A stretch of DNA of 64,000 nt from Caulobacter sp. 602-2 (GTDB lineage: Bacteria; Pseudomonadota; Alphaproteobacteria; Caulobacterales; Caulobacteraceae): positions 124,001-188,000 of the forward strand of contig NZ_JAAKGT010000011.1 in the NCBI RefSeq assembly GCF_011043625.1, read 5' to 3'. Made by a program: the position numbers and the translations under genes. The notes under the pieces were generated by a model. It did no database searches, was not told the DNA's origin, and worked only from the letters and a program-made list of their open reading frames with translations. Shown here one piece after another: positions 1 to 7,769 of the stretch. The first letter of the stretch is position 1; every line of letters starts with the position of its first letter.

Positions 1-399
1 GCCGATCTGGACCTGACCGGTGTCGTTCTGGGTGTAGATGGCGCCCATGCCGACCGTGCCGTTGAGCTCCCAGATGAGCGCGCCGTACTCGAAGGTCTCG
101 TCGTTGCCGGCGGCGATCTGAGCGGCTGCCGAGCGGGCCGTGTCGAGGATCGCGCCCGGCGCCACGCCCTCGGGCGAGGCTTCGACGCAGGGCGGATATT
201 CTTCGGTGATGCCGTCGCCGCCGCCGTCGGGGCCGACGCCGCCGTCACCGCCGTCCCACCAGCCGTCGCCGCCGTCGCCGCCGTCCCACCAGCCGTCCCA
301 GCCGTCGCCGTCGCCGCCGTCGGCCGTGACGGTGATGCCGTCGACTTCGTCGGCGCCGCCGGTGACGAAGTCGAGCTCTTCTAGGGTCAACTCACGCAT
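1..399 (-). CDS. Double-glycine-leader secreted protein, copy 2 (partial, runs off the window)
   Basis: This holds the first 133 codons of a second copy of the leader-bearing protein encoded at 597-1253; the remainder lies beyond base 1. It opens with MRELTLEELDFVTGG, a double-glycine leader of the type cut by C39 peptidases, then GITVTADGG, then a Gly/Asp/Trp-rich stretch with repeated WWDGGDGG units (about residues 33-63). From residue 67 it matches its neighbour closely (YPPCVEASPEGVAPGA). An AGGTGG ribosome site lies 7 bases before the ATG at 397-399. The segment expected to carry the metal-binding His residues is off the edge, so it is unknown whether this copy is intact. It is probably cargo for the exporter at 2844-7767. 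Confidence 0.85.
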   Translation of the reverse strand, partial: MRELTLEELDFVTGGADEVDGITVTADGGDGDGWDGWWDGGDGGDGWWDGGDGGVGPDGGGDGITEEYPPCVEASPEGVAPGAILDTARSAAAQIAAGNDETFEYGALIWELNGTVGMGAIYTQNDTGQVQIG

Positions 400-407
400 A
401 CAGAATC

Positions 408-441
408 CACCTGTCTGGAAAACACCCTCAAAGCGGGTGTT
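408..441 (-). promoter_or_regulatory. 5' leader of copy 2: hairpin followed by CCAGACAGGTG
   Basis: Read on the minus strand, a perfect 7-bp stem (AACACCC/GGGTGTT, 421-441) is followed at once by CCAGACAGGTG, which contains the ribosome site. The first copy has the same order: hairpin at 1275-1291, then CCAGACAGGTG. The stems differ in sequence but the arrangement and the 11-base motif are kept. This may control translation of the cargo genes; that role is inferred. Confidence 0.45.
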
Positions 442-494
442 GTGAAATCATGCATGCCAAGGTCGAGCTTGCGAGGCGCCTCTGCGGGCTGCGT

Positions 495-512
495 GATAAC
501 AATATCGTTATC
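495..512. promoter_or_regulatory. Palindrome GATAAC-N6-GTTATC between the two cargo genes
   Basis: A perfect 6-bp inverted repeat (GATAAC, AATATC spacer, GTTATC) sits in an AT-rich patch about 95 bases upstream of copy 2 and downstream of copy 1. It could be an operator for an independent promoter of copy 2. No regulator is assigned. Confidence 0.35.
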
Positions 513-550
513 CTGGGTTGCAGTTATGAAAATACGCATTTGGCGCGAAA

Positions 551-576
551 CGGCGAGCCGAAAGTGCGGCTCGCCG
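551..576 (-). terminator. Hairpin after the first cargo gene
   Basis: A perfect 10-bp stem CGGCGAGCCG/CGGCTCGCCG with a 6-base loop lies 20 bases past the stop codon of the 597-1253 gene. On the minus strand it is followed by TTTCGC, a weak U tract, so termination may be partial, allowing some read-through to copy 2. Confidence 0.55.
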
Positions 577-596
577 TCCGCATCAGGCTGAGCGCG

Positions 597-1253
597 TCAG
601 ACGGCGCAGCTGGCGGTGGTCGTGCCTTCGTCGGTCTTGTCGTAGGCGCGGACCTTGCCGTCTTCGTTGGTGTAGATGAACAACAGCATGTTCGGGTCGG
701 CGGTGATGCCGCGCGGCAGCGAGGTGCTGTTGATCAGGCCGTTGTACTGATCCCAGTCGCCGCCGGCGTGGTCGGAAGGCGTGCGGTCGTCGATGCCGCC
801 CACGTCCGGGTGGTTGTGGATGTAGCCCACGATACGGGCGCCGTCCGGCACGCCGCCGGCGCCGATCTGGACCTGACCGGTGTTGTTCTGCGTGTAGATG
901 TTGCCCACGCCGACAACGCCGTTGAGCTCGTAGATGAGCGCGCCGTACTCGTAGGTCTCGTCGTTGCCGGCCGCGATCTGGCTGGCCGCGTTGCGGGCCG
1001 CGTCGAGGATCGCGCCCGGCGCCACGCCCTCGGGCGAGGCTTCGACGCACGGCGGATACTCCTCGGCCGGGGGATCGCCGCCGTCTCCGCCGCCGCCGTC
1101 GTACCCGCCGTCGCCGCCGTCATAGCCGCCGTCCCACCAGCCGTCCCAGCCATCCCAGCCGTCGCCGTCGCGGGTGCCCGTGACCGTGATCGTCTCGAGC
1201 GTATCGATACCGCCGCTGATCAGTTCAAGCTCTTCCAAGGTCAGCTCACGCAT
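597..1253 (-). CDS. Double-glycine-leader secreted protein with JAB/JAMM-like domain (putative effector or bacteriocin cargo)
   Basis: A 218-residue protein. Residues 1-15 (MRELTLEELELISGG) form a double-glycine leader expected to be cut after Gly15 by a C39 peptidase such as the one at 4154-6289. Residues 19-27 (ETITVTGTR) resemble a TonB box. Residues 29-60 are almost entirely Gly, Asp, Trp and Tyr in DGW/DGG units, a likely flexible linker. Residues 98-205 look like an MPN/JAB fold: YEYGALIYE (Glu102 in the position of the catalytic Glu), VGYIHNHPD (His146, His148) and TPSDHAGGDWD (Ser160, Asp161/Asp166). The spacing of the last motif departs from the classical S-x-x-D, so activity is uncertain. 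Cys69 and Cys216 could form a disulfide once secreted. It is the first of two tandem paralogues. A DUF4329-type assignment is possible; the exact family was not verified. Confidence 0.85.
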   Translation of the reverse strand: MRELTLEELELISGGIDTLETITVTGTRDGDGWDGWDGWWDGGYDGGDGGYDGGGGDGGDPPAEEYPPCVEASPEGVAPGAILDAARNAASQIAAGNDETYEYGALIYELNGVVGVGNIYTQNNTGQVQIGAGGVPDGARIVGYIHNHPDVGGIDDRTPSDHAGGDWDQYNGLINSTSLPRGITADPNMLLFIYTNEDGKVRAYDKTDEGTTTASCAV

Positions 1254-1274
1254 TCATCACACCTGTCTGGAGCC

Positions 1275-1291
1275 TCGCCCTTCCTGGGCGA
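1275..1291 (-). promoter_or_regulatory. 5' leader hairpin of copy 1 next to CCAGACAGGTG
   Basis: On the minus strand a 6-bp stem (TCGCCC/GGGCGA, 5-base loop) precedes CCAGACAGGTG (1261-1271), which carries the AGGTG ribosome site of the 597-1253 gene. It is the counterpart of the element at 408-441. Confidence 0.4.
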
Positions 1292-1322
1292 CGCGCTCTT
1301 TGACGCATGCTTTCCGCGTATT

Positions 1323-1364
1323 TCACAGAGAACATTTTAAGGTTGCATTGTCACGTCTCTGTGA
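1323..1364. promoter_or_regulatory. Inverted repeat TCACAGAGA-N24-TCTCTGTGA in the divergent promoter region
   Basis: Two perfect 9-bp arms (1323-1331 and 1356-1364) enclose a 24-base AT-rich spacer (ACATTTTAAGGTTGCATTGT and flanks). The repeat lies between the cargo genes (minus) and the export operon (plus), where a shared regulator would bind. It could also form an RNA hairpin. No regulator gene is present in the immediate cluster. Confidence 0.4.
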
Positions 1365-1453
1365 TCGGAAGTGGCGCTGTGGACGACGCCGACAATCCGG
1401 TTGCCAAGGGTTCGTGTACGCCCATAGGTTGTCAGCTTCGAGAGGGGATTCCG

Positions 1454-2653
1454 TTGACGCCAGCGCCGTTGCCCATCGCGCCCCGCACCCTTGGCGAGGC
1501 GCTCGCCCGGAGCATGCGCGAGGCCGGTTTCGAGGCGAGCGCGCGACTGTTCGACGACATCACCTCCAGGCACCGCGTGCCGCCCAAGATGGCTTCGGCC
1601 TTCGGCGCCTACGCGGCCTATTGGGGCCAGGCCGACGCCGCCGAGCGGGCCTACGCCCTGGCGGTGGAGCCCGGCGCGTCGCCGGAAATGCTGATGAACC
1701 GGGGTCTGGCCCGCCTGCGGCTGGGCGACTGGCGCGACGGCTGGGGCGACATGGAACATCGCCTCGAGGCTCTGCGCCTGACCCCCTTCGCCGAACTGCG
1801 CGGCAAGGAGAGCGGGCGCTCGGTCGAGCGCTGGCGCCGGGGCGAGCCCGTTCCCCAAGAGCTGTTGGTGTTTCCCGAGCAGGGGCTGGGCGACACCCTG
1901 CAGTTCGCGCGCTTCCTGCCCGACCTGGTCGGGCGCGGGGTCGCCGTCACCGTGGTCGGCCGGCCGTATCTGGAGCCGGCGATCGCCAGCCTGAGCGACG
2001 CGCCCGACTTCTCGCCGCTGGGCCGGCCGCTGACGTCGCGGGCCGGGCGCTGGTGCTGCCTGATGAGCCTGCCGGCGCTGCTGGGGCTGGACCACGAGGC
2101 CGACCTCGTCCGCCCGCCCTATCTCTTCCAGGATTTCGCGCCCGCGGGCGATCGCCGGCCGGGGCCGTTGCGGGTCGGCCTCAGCTGGCAGGGCAATCCC
2201 GACCATCCGCACGACGCCCGCCGCTCGGCGCCGCTGGCGGCCTTCGCGCCCCTGCTGTCCATGCCGGACCTGCAGGTGGTCAGCCTGCAGATCGGTCCCG
2301 GGGCGGCCCAGATCGCCGCGACGCCGCAAGCGGCCCGGATGCTCACCCCGCTCGACGATTCGGCGTCGCTGACCGACACCGCGCGGGTGATCGCCGACCT
2401 CGACCTGGTGGTCAGCGTCGACACCGCCGTGGCCCACCTGGCCGGCGGCATGGGGCGGCGAACCGCGCTGCTGCTGGCCGCAGCCAGCGTCGACTGGCGC
2501 TGGCGTCGCGGGGGCGGGGCCACGCTCTGGTACGGCCAGACCGAGGTTTTCCAGCAGGCCGCGCTCGGCGACTGGTCCGTGCCCGTGGCCGGCGCGCTGA
2601 ACCTCGCGCGCGCCATGAACGAGCGGCTGAAACAGCGGGTCGCCGGGCGCTGA
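1454..2653 (+). CDS. TPR / glycosyltransferase-9-like protein of the export cluster
   Basis: About 399 residues. The TTG at 1454 is chosen because GAGAGGGGA stands just before it and because similarity-like, well-structured sequence begins there; an in-frame ATG at 1307 would add 49 poorly structured residues. The N-terminal third is helical and TPR-like (AERAYALAVEPGASPEML, then LMNRGLARLRLGDW). The C-terminal part has the pattern of the TPR proteins related to ADP-heptose glycosyltransferases: VGLSWQGNPDHPHDARRSA, SLQIGPGA, and DLVVSVDTAVAHLAGGMG. It is the first gene of the plus-strand operon that exports the leader proteins, so glycosylation of the cargo or of a surface glycan is a reasonable guess. 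The product lacks a signal peptide and should be cytoplasmic. Confidence 0.75.
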   Translation: MTPAPLPIAPRTLGEALARSMREAGFEASARLFDDITSRHRVPPKMASAFGAYAAYWGQADAAERAYALAVEPGASPEMLMNRGLARLRLGDWRDGWGDMEHRLEALRLTPFAELRGKESGRSVERWRRGEPVPQELLVFPEQGLGDTLQFARFLPDLVGRGVAVTVVGRPYLEPAIASLSDAPDFSPLGRPLTSRAGRWCCLMSLPALLGLDHEADLVRPPYLFQDFAPAGDRRPGPLRVGLSWQGNPDHPHDARRSAPLAAFAPLLSMPDLQVVSLQIGPGAAQIAATPQAARMLTPLDDSASLTDTARVIADLDLVVSVDTAVAHLAGGMGRRTALLLAAASVDWRWRRGGGATLWYGQTEVFQQAALGDWSVPVAGALNLARAMNERLKQRVAGR

Positions 2654-2748
2654 CAGAAAGGTTGCCGTGCCTGCGCTACTTTGTGTTGATTATTGCTGAA
2701 ATGCACACTTAGGGTGTTTCGCAAGGGCGCGTCGTCGGAAGTTAGCCG

Positions 2749-2847
2749 ATGGTCTTGATCGGGGGTTTGAGCGTGAGTTTGGGTTCAGCTGCGTTGGTCG
2801 CCAAGGGCTTGCTGCGGCGTGCAACCCGGGCGGCGAGCGGGTCGTGA
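2749..2847 (+). CDS. Tiny hydrophobic ORF coupled to the HlyD gene
   Basis: A 32-codon ORF starts at ATG 2749 with GGAAG 7 bases upstream, and its TGA (2845-2847) overlaps the GTG start of the HlyD gene in a GTGA junction. The peptide begins MVLIGGLSVSLGSAALVAKG and ends with a basic Arg-rich tail, so residues 2-22 could span or lie in a membrane. It is rich in TTG codons, unlike its neighbours, which argues for a leader peptide or for chance. It may couple translation to the exporter genes. Nothing else in the 190-base gap stands out. Confidence 0.35.
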   Translation: MVLIGGLSVSLGSAALVAKGLLRRATRAASGS

Positions 2848-4151
2848 AGAATATCGGTTCCCCGATGCATCCGCCCCCGGCCGACGACGCCAAGCCGTCG
2901 CCCCTGTTCCGCGAGCGCGCCGTCGAGGCCGCCCGTTCGCGCATCGGATCGCCCGGCGGCACGTTCGGCGTCAGCAGCTGGCTGCTGACCGGCTTCATGG
3001 GCGCGCTGCTGGTCGCCGGCTTCGCCTTCCTGATCCTCACCCGCTATTCCCGCGTCGAGCGCGCGCCCGGACTGATCCAGCCGGACGCCGGCGCCATCAA
3101 GCTGACGACAACCCGCGCCGGCGTGATCTCGGAGGTCTACGTCAAGGACGGCCAGGCGATCACGGCGGGCGCGCCGCTGATGAAGATCGCGCTGGACGCC
3201 ACCGTCGAGGGCGGTCACGTCTCGGGCCTCTATTCGGCCGCCACCGCCCAGCAGGAGCAGGCGATCGGCGCCCAGGCCGAAGCGCGCCGGGCCAGCGCTC
3301 AGCAGACCGAGGCCTACAGCCTGGCCAAGCAGGACGGGCTGGTCGCCAACATCGCCCAGCTGGAGCAGCAGCTGGACCTGCAGCGCGGCCGCCAGGCGCT
3401 GAACGAGCAGAGCGTGGCCTCGGCGCGCGAGCTGTTCGAGAAGCGGCTGATGCCGGCGATCCAGCTGCGCCAGCGCGAAGACAGCCTGCTGGAAGCCAAG
3501 ATCAGCGTCGCCAACCTGGAGCGCCAGCTGGTCGAGGCGCGCACCAGCCTGCTGCAGGCCAGGATCGAGACGCGGCGGGCCCAGGCCGAGGGCGCCTCGG
3601 CCCAGGCCGACATCGCCAAGGCCCGCGCCGAGCTGTTCGAGCGCCGGGCGGCCCTGGCCAGCGAGGGGCAGATCATCCTGACCGCCGAGCGGGCCGGTCG
3701 CGTGGCCGCCCTGGCCGCGCGCCCCGGCCAGACCGCCGCGCCGGGCGGGCAACTGGCCATCCTGCTGCCGACCAACGCTCACCAGACGGCCGAACTGTGG
3801 GTGCCGTCCAAGGCGGTGGGCTTCGTGCGCAAAGGCGATCGCGTCAGGCTCCTCTACGACGCCTTTCCCTACCAGCGCTTCGGCGTGGGCGGCGCGACCA
3901 TAACCGAGATCTCCGACGCGCCGGTCGCGCCCGCCGACCAGCCCGCCGGCGTCGCCGGGCCGGAGTCGAAGGAAGCCCTGTACCGGATCGTCGCCAAGCT
4001 GGATCGCCAGAGCGTCGCCGCCTACGGCCGCGAATGGCCGCTGATGCCCGGCATGCGGCTGCAGGCGGAGATCGTCCTGGATCGCCACTCGCTCATCGAT
4101 GCGCTGTTCGATCCCATCCTGGCCATGCGCGCGCGTTCGAAAGCCCAGTAG
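2844..4151 (+). CDS. HlyD-family periplasmic adaptor (membrane fusion protein)
   Basis: A 435-residue membrane fusion protein that would link the inner-membrane ABC exporter (4154) to the TolC channel (6295). After a short cytoplasmic N-terminus there is one membrane segment (about residues 46-66), a lipoyl-like half motif (TTTRAGVISEVYVKDGQAI, near residues 90-108), a long Gln/Ala/Glu/Arg-rich coiled coil (about 125-270), the second lipoyl half (LTAERAGRVAALAARPGQ) and beta-barrel domains, ending near the membrane-proximal segment typical of bacteriocin adaptors. The GTG at 2844 overlaps the stop of the small upstream ORF; ATG 2865 is the alternative. The stop is 2 bases before the ABC gene. 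Confidence 0.93.
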   Translation: MKNIGSPMHPPPADDAKPSPLFRERAVEAARSRIGSPGGTFGVSSWLLTGFMGALLVAGFAFLILTRYSRVERAPGLIQPDAGAIKLTTTRAGVISEVYVKDGQAITAGAPLMKIALDATVEGGHVSGLYSAATAQQEQAIGAQAEARRASAQQTEAYSLAKQDGLVANIAQLEQQLDLQRGRQALNEQSVASARELFEKRLMPAIQLRQREDSLLEAKISVANLERQLVEARTSLLQARIETRRAQAEGASAQADIAKARAELFERRAALASEGQIILTAERAGRVAALAARPGQTAAPGGQLAILLPTNAHQTAELWVPSKAVGFVRKGDRVRLLYDAFPYQRFGVGGATITEISDAPVAPADQPAGVAGPESKEALYRIVAKLDRQSVAAYGREWPLMPGMRLQAEIVLDRHSLIDALFDPILAMRARSKAQ

Positions 4152-4153
4152 CC

Positions 4154-6289
4154 ATGACACCCGACTACAGACTGCAGCAGACCGAGGCGGCGGAGTGCGG
4201 CCTGTCGTGCCTGGCGGCGGTGTCGCAGATCTTCGGCGACGAGACCGACCTGGCGACCCTGCGCAAGCGCTTCCCCATGTCGTCGCGCGGCATGTCCTTC
4301 AAGGACATCATCGACCTGGCCGGCTCGATGAACATGTCGGCCAGGCCCCTGCGCTGCGATCCGCACGAACTGGTCGACGTGAAGTGCCCCGCCATCCTGC
4401 ACTGGGGGCTGTCGCACTTCGTCGTGCTGATCAGCGTCAAGCGCGACTCCGCCAAGATCTTCGATCCTCGCCGCGGCCACGTGAAGGTGAGCCTCAAGGA
4501 CCTGGACAAGAAGTTCACCGGCGCGGCCCTGGAGCTGTCGCCGACGCCGGCCTTCCAGCGCCGCCGCGAGCGCTCGCCCCTGAACATGTGGAGCGTGGTG
4601 CGCTGGGCCCCGGGCCTGGGCAGCGGGCTCGGCCAGGTGGTGGTGCTGTCGCTGGTGCTGCAGGCCTACATCCTGGTCAGCCCGTTCTACATGCAGTTCG
4701 TCGTCGACGACGCCGTCCTCAAGGGCGACTTCGACCTGCTGACGGGCCTGGCCATCGGGTTCGGCGTGTTCGCGATCTTCAACGTCGGGGCCGAGACGCT
4801 TCGCGGTTTCGCCACCCAGAAGCTGTCGGCGCTGATGAACTGGGACATGACCCAGCGGCTGTTCCATCACCTGATCCGGCTGCCGCTGCCGTGGTTCCAG
4901 CGCCGGCGGCTGGCCGACGCCCTGATGCGGTTCCAGGCCCTCGACCCGATCCGCAACCTGATCGCCGGCGGCCTGATCGCGGTGATGCTCGACGGCGTGC
5001 TCTCGGTGGCCACGGCGGTGATGATGTTCGTGTTCGCGCCGGTGCTGGCCGGGGTCACGGTGGCCTGCCTGCTGCTCTATCTCGTCGTGCGGCTGATCTC
5101 GATCCCGCTGACCATGAACTATGCGGCCAAGGCGCTGACCTCCAGCATCGCCGAGAACGGCAAGCGCATCGAGACCCTGCGCGCCATCCAGACCATCAAG
5201 GTCATGGGCGCCGAGCCCGAGCGTCAGGCCGACTGGTCCAACCGCATGGCCGACAGCATTCGGGCCAGCCAGCTTTCGGCCTTCGCCAATGTCGGGATCA
5301 ACGGCGTGCAGCGGTTGATCCGCGGGCTGGCCAGCATCGCGGTCATCTATCTGGCCGCGCGCATGATCATGACCGACCAGATGTCGATCGGCGTGCTGTA
5401 CGCCTTCATGGCCTACCACACCCAGTTCCTCGACCGCGGCGCCAACCTGATCGAGCAGGGCGTGGCCTGGAAGATGCTCGACCTCTACACCTTCCGTCTG
5501 GCCGACATCGTGCTGACCCCGACCGAGGCCGACATCGAGAAGTCGACCAGCGGCCTGCCCGAGATGAAGGGCAAAGTCAGCCTCGAAGGGGTCGGGTTCA
5601 CCTACGCCCCGCACGAGCCGGCGGTGCTGCGCAACCTGACCTTCACCATCGAGCCCGGCGAGTTCGTGGCCGTCGTCGGCCCCTCCGGCTCGGGCAAGTC
5701 GACCTTGATGAAGGTGCTGTGCGGCCTCTATCCGGCGACCTACGGGCAGGTGTGCATCGACGACATGCCGCTGAGCGCCTGGGGGCCGCGCGGCGTGCGC
5801 CGGAACATCGGCGTGGTGCTGCAGGACGACGAACTGCTCTCGGGATCGATCGCCGACAACGTGACCTTCTTCGACGAGGTGGTCGACATCGACCGCGTCA
5901 ACGAGTGCCTGCGCCTGGCCGGGCTGGAGGAGGACGTCAACCGCATGCCGATGCGGACCGAGACCTTCGTCGGCGACATGGGCTCGTCGCTGTCGGGCGG
6001 GCAGAAGCAGCGCGTCCTGCTGGCCCGCGCCCTCTATCGCCAGCCCAGCATCCTGATCCTGGACGAGGCCACCTCGCATCTGGACGTGGCGCGCGAGCGG
6101 CTGGTCAACACCTCGCTGTCGAACCTGAAGATCACGCGCCTGGTCGTCGCGCACAGGCCCGAGACCATCGCGGCGGCCGATCGGGTGATCATGATCCAGG
6201 ACGGCACCGCGATCGCCGACCGGCGCATGACGCGGGTGTCGTCGACCGGCCCGGCCGAGGGCGAGCAACCCCCGGTGAACGCGGCTTGA
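4154..6289 (+). CDS. Peptidase-C39 ABC exporter (leader-cleaving bacteriocin-type transporter)
   Basis: A 711-residue ABC transporter that should remove double-glycine leaders and export the mature cargo. The N-terminal C39 peptidase domain (1-130) has a complete catalytic set: Gln9, Cys15 in AECGLSC, His88 in HWGLSHF and Asp104 in IFDPRRG. A six-helix membrane domain spans roughly 145-430, and the nucleotide-binding domain has Walker A GPSGSGKST (from Gly509), the signature LSGGQKQR and Walker B SILILDEATSHLD. The intact peptidase triad rules out the inactive C39-like domain of haemolysin exporters. It lies between the HlyD and TolC genes with gaps of 2 and 5 bases, so all three should be translated together. 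Likely substrates are the proteins at 1-399 and 597-1253. Confidence 0.96.
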   Translation: MTPDYRLQQTEAAECGLSCLAAVSQIFGDETDLATLRKRFPMSSRGMSFKDIIDLAGSMNMSARPLRCDPHELVDVKCPAILHWGLSHFVVLISVKRDSAKIFDPRRGHVKVSLKDLDKKFTGAALELSPTPAFQRRRERSPLNMWSVVRWAPGLGSGLGQVVVLSLVLQAYILVSPFYMQFVVDDAVLKGDFDLLTGLAIGFGVFAIFNVGAETLRGFATQKLSALMNWDMTQRLFHHLIRLPLPWFQRRRLADALMRFQALDPIRNLIAGGLIAVMLDGVLSVATAVMMFVFAPVLAGVTVACLLLYLVVRLISIPLTMNYAAKALTSSIAENGKRIETLRAIQTIKVMGAEPERQADWSNRMADSIRASQLSAFANVGINGVQRLIRGLASIAVIYLAARMIMTDQMSIGVLYAFMAYHTQFLDRGANLIEQGVAWKMLDLYTFRLADIVLTPTEADIEKSTSGLPEMKGKVSLEGVGFTYAPHEPAVLRNLTFTIEPGEFVAVVGPSGSGKSTLMKVLCGLYPATYGQVCIDDMPLSAWGPRGVRRNIGVVLQDDELLSGSIADNVTFFDEVVDIDRVNECLRLAGLEEDVNRMPMRTETFVGDMGSSLSGGQKQRVLLARALYRQPSILILDEATSHLDVARERLVNTSLSNLKITRLVVAHRPETIAAADRVIMIQDGTAIADRRMTRVSSTGPAEGEQPPVNAA

Positions 6290-6294
6290 TCGGC

Positions 6295-7767
6295 ATGGGC
6301 AAGACCGCAAGGCGCAGACCCTTCGCGCGAGGGTGGCTGTTGGGCCTGATCACCAGCGGCCTGCTGGGCGTGGCCGGCGGGGCCGGGGCCGAGACCCTCG
6401 CCGAGGCCGCATCGCTGGTCTACGAGGGCAACCCCCAGCTTCTGGCCCAGCGCGCCCAGCTGCGCGCGGTGCAGGAGGCCTATCACCAGGCGCTGGGCGC
6501 GTTTGCGCCCACCGCGTCGGCGCGGTTCTCAAGGACGCGCACCGACGTTCCCGACCTGGACGTCGAGGCGAGCTATGCGTCCGACCAGTTCTCGCTCGAG
6601 CAGCCGCTCTATCTGGGCGGCGCGGGCCATGCGAGCCTCAAGCTGGCCCTGGCGCAGGCCGCCTCGGGCCGCGAGGCGCTGCTGCAATCGGAGCAACAGA
6701 TCCTGCAGGCCCTGGTCGTCGCGTTCTCGGCGGTCCGGCGCGACGAGGAGGGCGTGGCCATCGCCCGCGAGAACGTCCAGGTGCTCGAACAGCAGCTGAG
6801 CGAGACCGAGGCCAAGTTCGCGCTCTACGAGGTGACGATCACCGATCGCTCGCAGGCCGAGGCGCGCCTGGCCGCGGCGCGTGCGCGCCTGCTGGCCAGG
6901 GAAGGGCAGCTGGCCCAGAGCCGCGGCGACTATCTGGCGGTGGTCGGCCAGAACCCCGGCGAACTGGCGCCGCCGCCGGTGACGCCCAACCTGCCGGCGA
7001 CCATCGACGACGCCCTGAGCCGGGCCGAACGCAACAATCGCAACCTGCGCATCGCCGTCTACACCCTGCAGGAGACGCAGGCCCGCCTGGAGATGGCCAA
7101 GGCCCAGGCCCGGCCGACGGTGTCGCTGCAGGTGCAGAACGCCGAGTCGCCGCTCAACAGCTTCAATCCGGTCGACAGCGTGCGGGCCACGACGGCCGGC
7201 CTGGTCTTTCGTCAGCCCTTCCCGAATGGAGCTGTCCGATCACGGATCGTCGCGGCCGAGGCCCAGGGCCAGCGCGACGAACTGCTGATCGACGACGCCC
7301 GGCGCCAGGCGATCCGCAGCGTGTCGCAGGCCTGGAACCAGCTGGCGGCGGCCCGCGCCACGGTCTCGGCGCGACGGCTGGAGATCCGGGCCCAGCAGAC
7401 CGCCTATGACAGCGTCAAGGAAGAGCAGCGGCTGGGCCTGCGCACCGTGCTGGAGGTGCTGAACGCCGAGCAGGAGCTGCGCGACGCCAAGTTCGGCCTG
7501 GTCGAGACCACCTACCAGGAATACGTCGCCTCGACCGCGCTGCTGGCGGCGATGGGCGAGCTGCGGTTCATCGACTTCGTGCCGGGGCTGCAGGAAATCT
7601 CGCCCACGCGGCGGCGCGCCTTCCATGCGCCCTGGGTCCATGTGCTGGACAAGGTGGACTCGATCGGCGCTTCGGATCCCGCGCCGATCGAGACGGTCGT
7701 CGCCCGGTCCGGGGGGCGGCCGGACCGGTCGCTGGCCTTGCCGCCGGCGTCGCAGGACGGACCCTGA
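6295..7767 (+). CDS. TolC-family outer-membrane efflux protein
   Basis: A 490-residue outer-membrane channel completing the type I secretion machine. It has a signal peptide (hydrophobic segment about 16-30, probable cut after AGA near residue 32), two repeats of long alpha-helical hairpins rich in Ala, Gln and Glu, and typical TolC wording such as EQPLYLGG, SQAEARLAAARARLLAREG and VSQAWNQLAAARATVSA. The ATG at 6295 follows the ABC stop by 5 bases. The last 50 residues (after SPTRRRAFHAPW) are Pro/Arg/Ser-rich and probably disordered in the periplasm. The stop is 2 bases before the Fic gene, which places that gene in the same transcript. Confidence 0.93.
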   Translation: MGKTARRRPFARGWLLGLITSGLLGVAGGAGAETLAEAASLVYEGNPQLLAQRAQLRAVQEAYHQALGAFAPTASARFSRTRTDVPDLDVEASYASDQFSLEQPLYLGGAGHASLKLALAQAASGREALLQSEQQILQALVVAFSAVRRDEEGVAIARENVQVLEQQLSETEAKFALYEVTITDRSQAEARLAAARARLLAREGQLAQSRGDYLAVVGQNPGELAPPPVTPNLPATIDDALSRAERNNRNLRIAVYTLQETQARLEMAKAQARPTVSLQVQNAESPLNSFNPVDSVRATTAGLVFRQPFPNGAVRSRIVAAEAQGQRDELLIDDARRQAIRSVSQAWNQLAAARATVSARRLEIRAQQTAYDSVKEEQRLGLRTVLEVLNAEQELRDAKFGLVETTYQEYVASTALLAAMGELRFIDFVPGLQEISPTRRRAFHAPWVHVLDKVDSIGASDPAPIETVVARSGGRPDRSLALPPASQDGP

Positions 7768-7769
7768 GC

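Noticed and set aside
2819..4153. Long open frame running ahead of the ABC exporter gene on the same strand
   Set aside because: It overlaps the HlyD gene in another frame, has Arg/Pro/Gly-rich shadow composition, and the C39 domain begins cleanly at ATG 4154.
4022..6310. Very long minus-strand open frame opposite the ABC exporter
   Set aside because: Its His/Asp/Gly/Gln-rich composition is that of the antisense of a GC-rich gene; no domain is readable.
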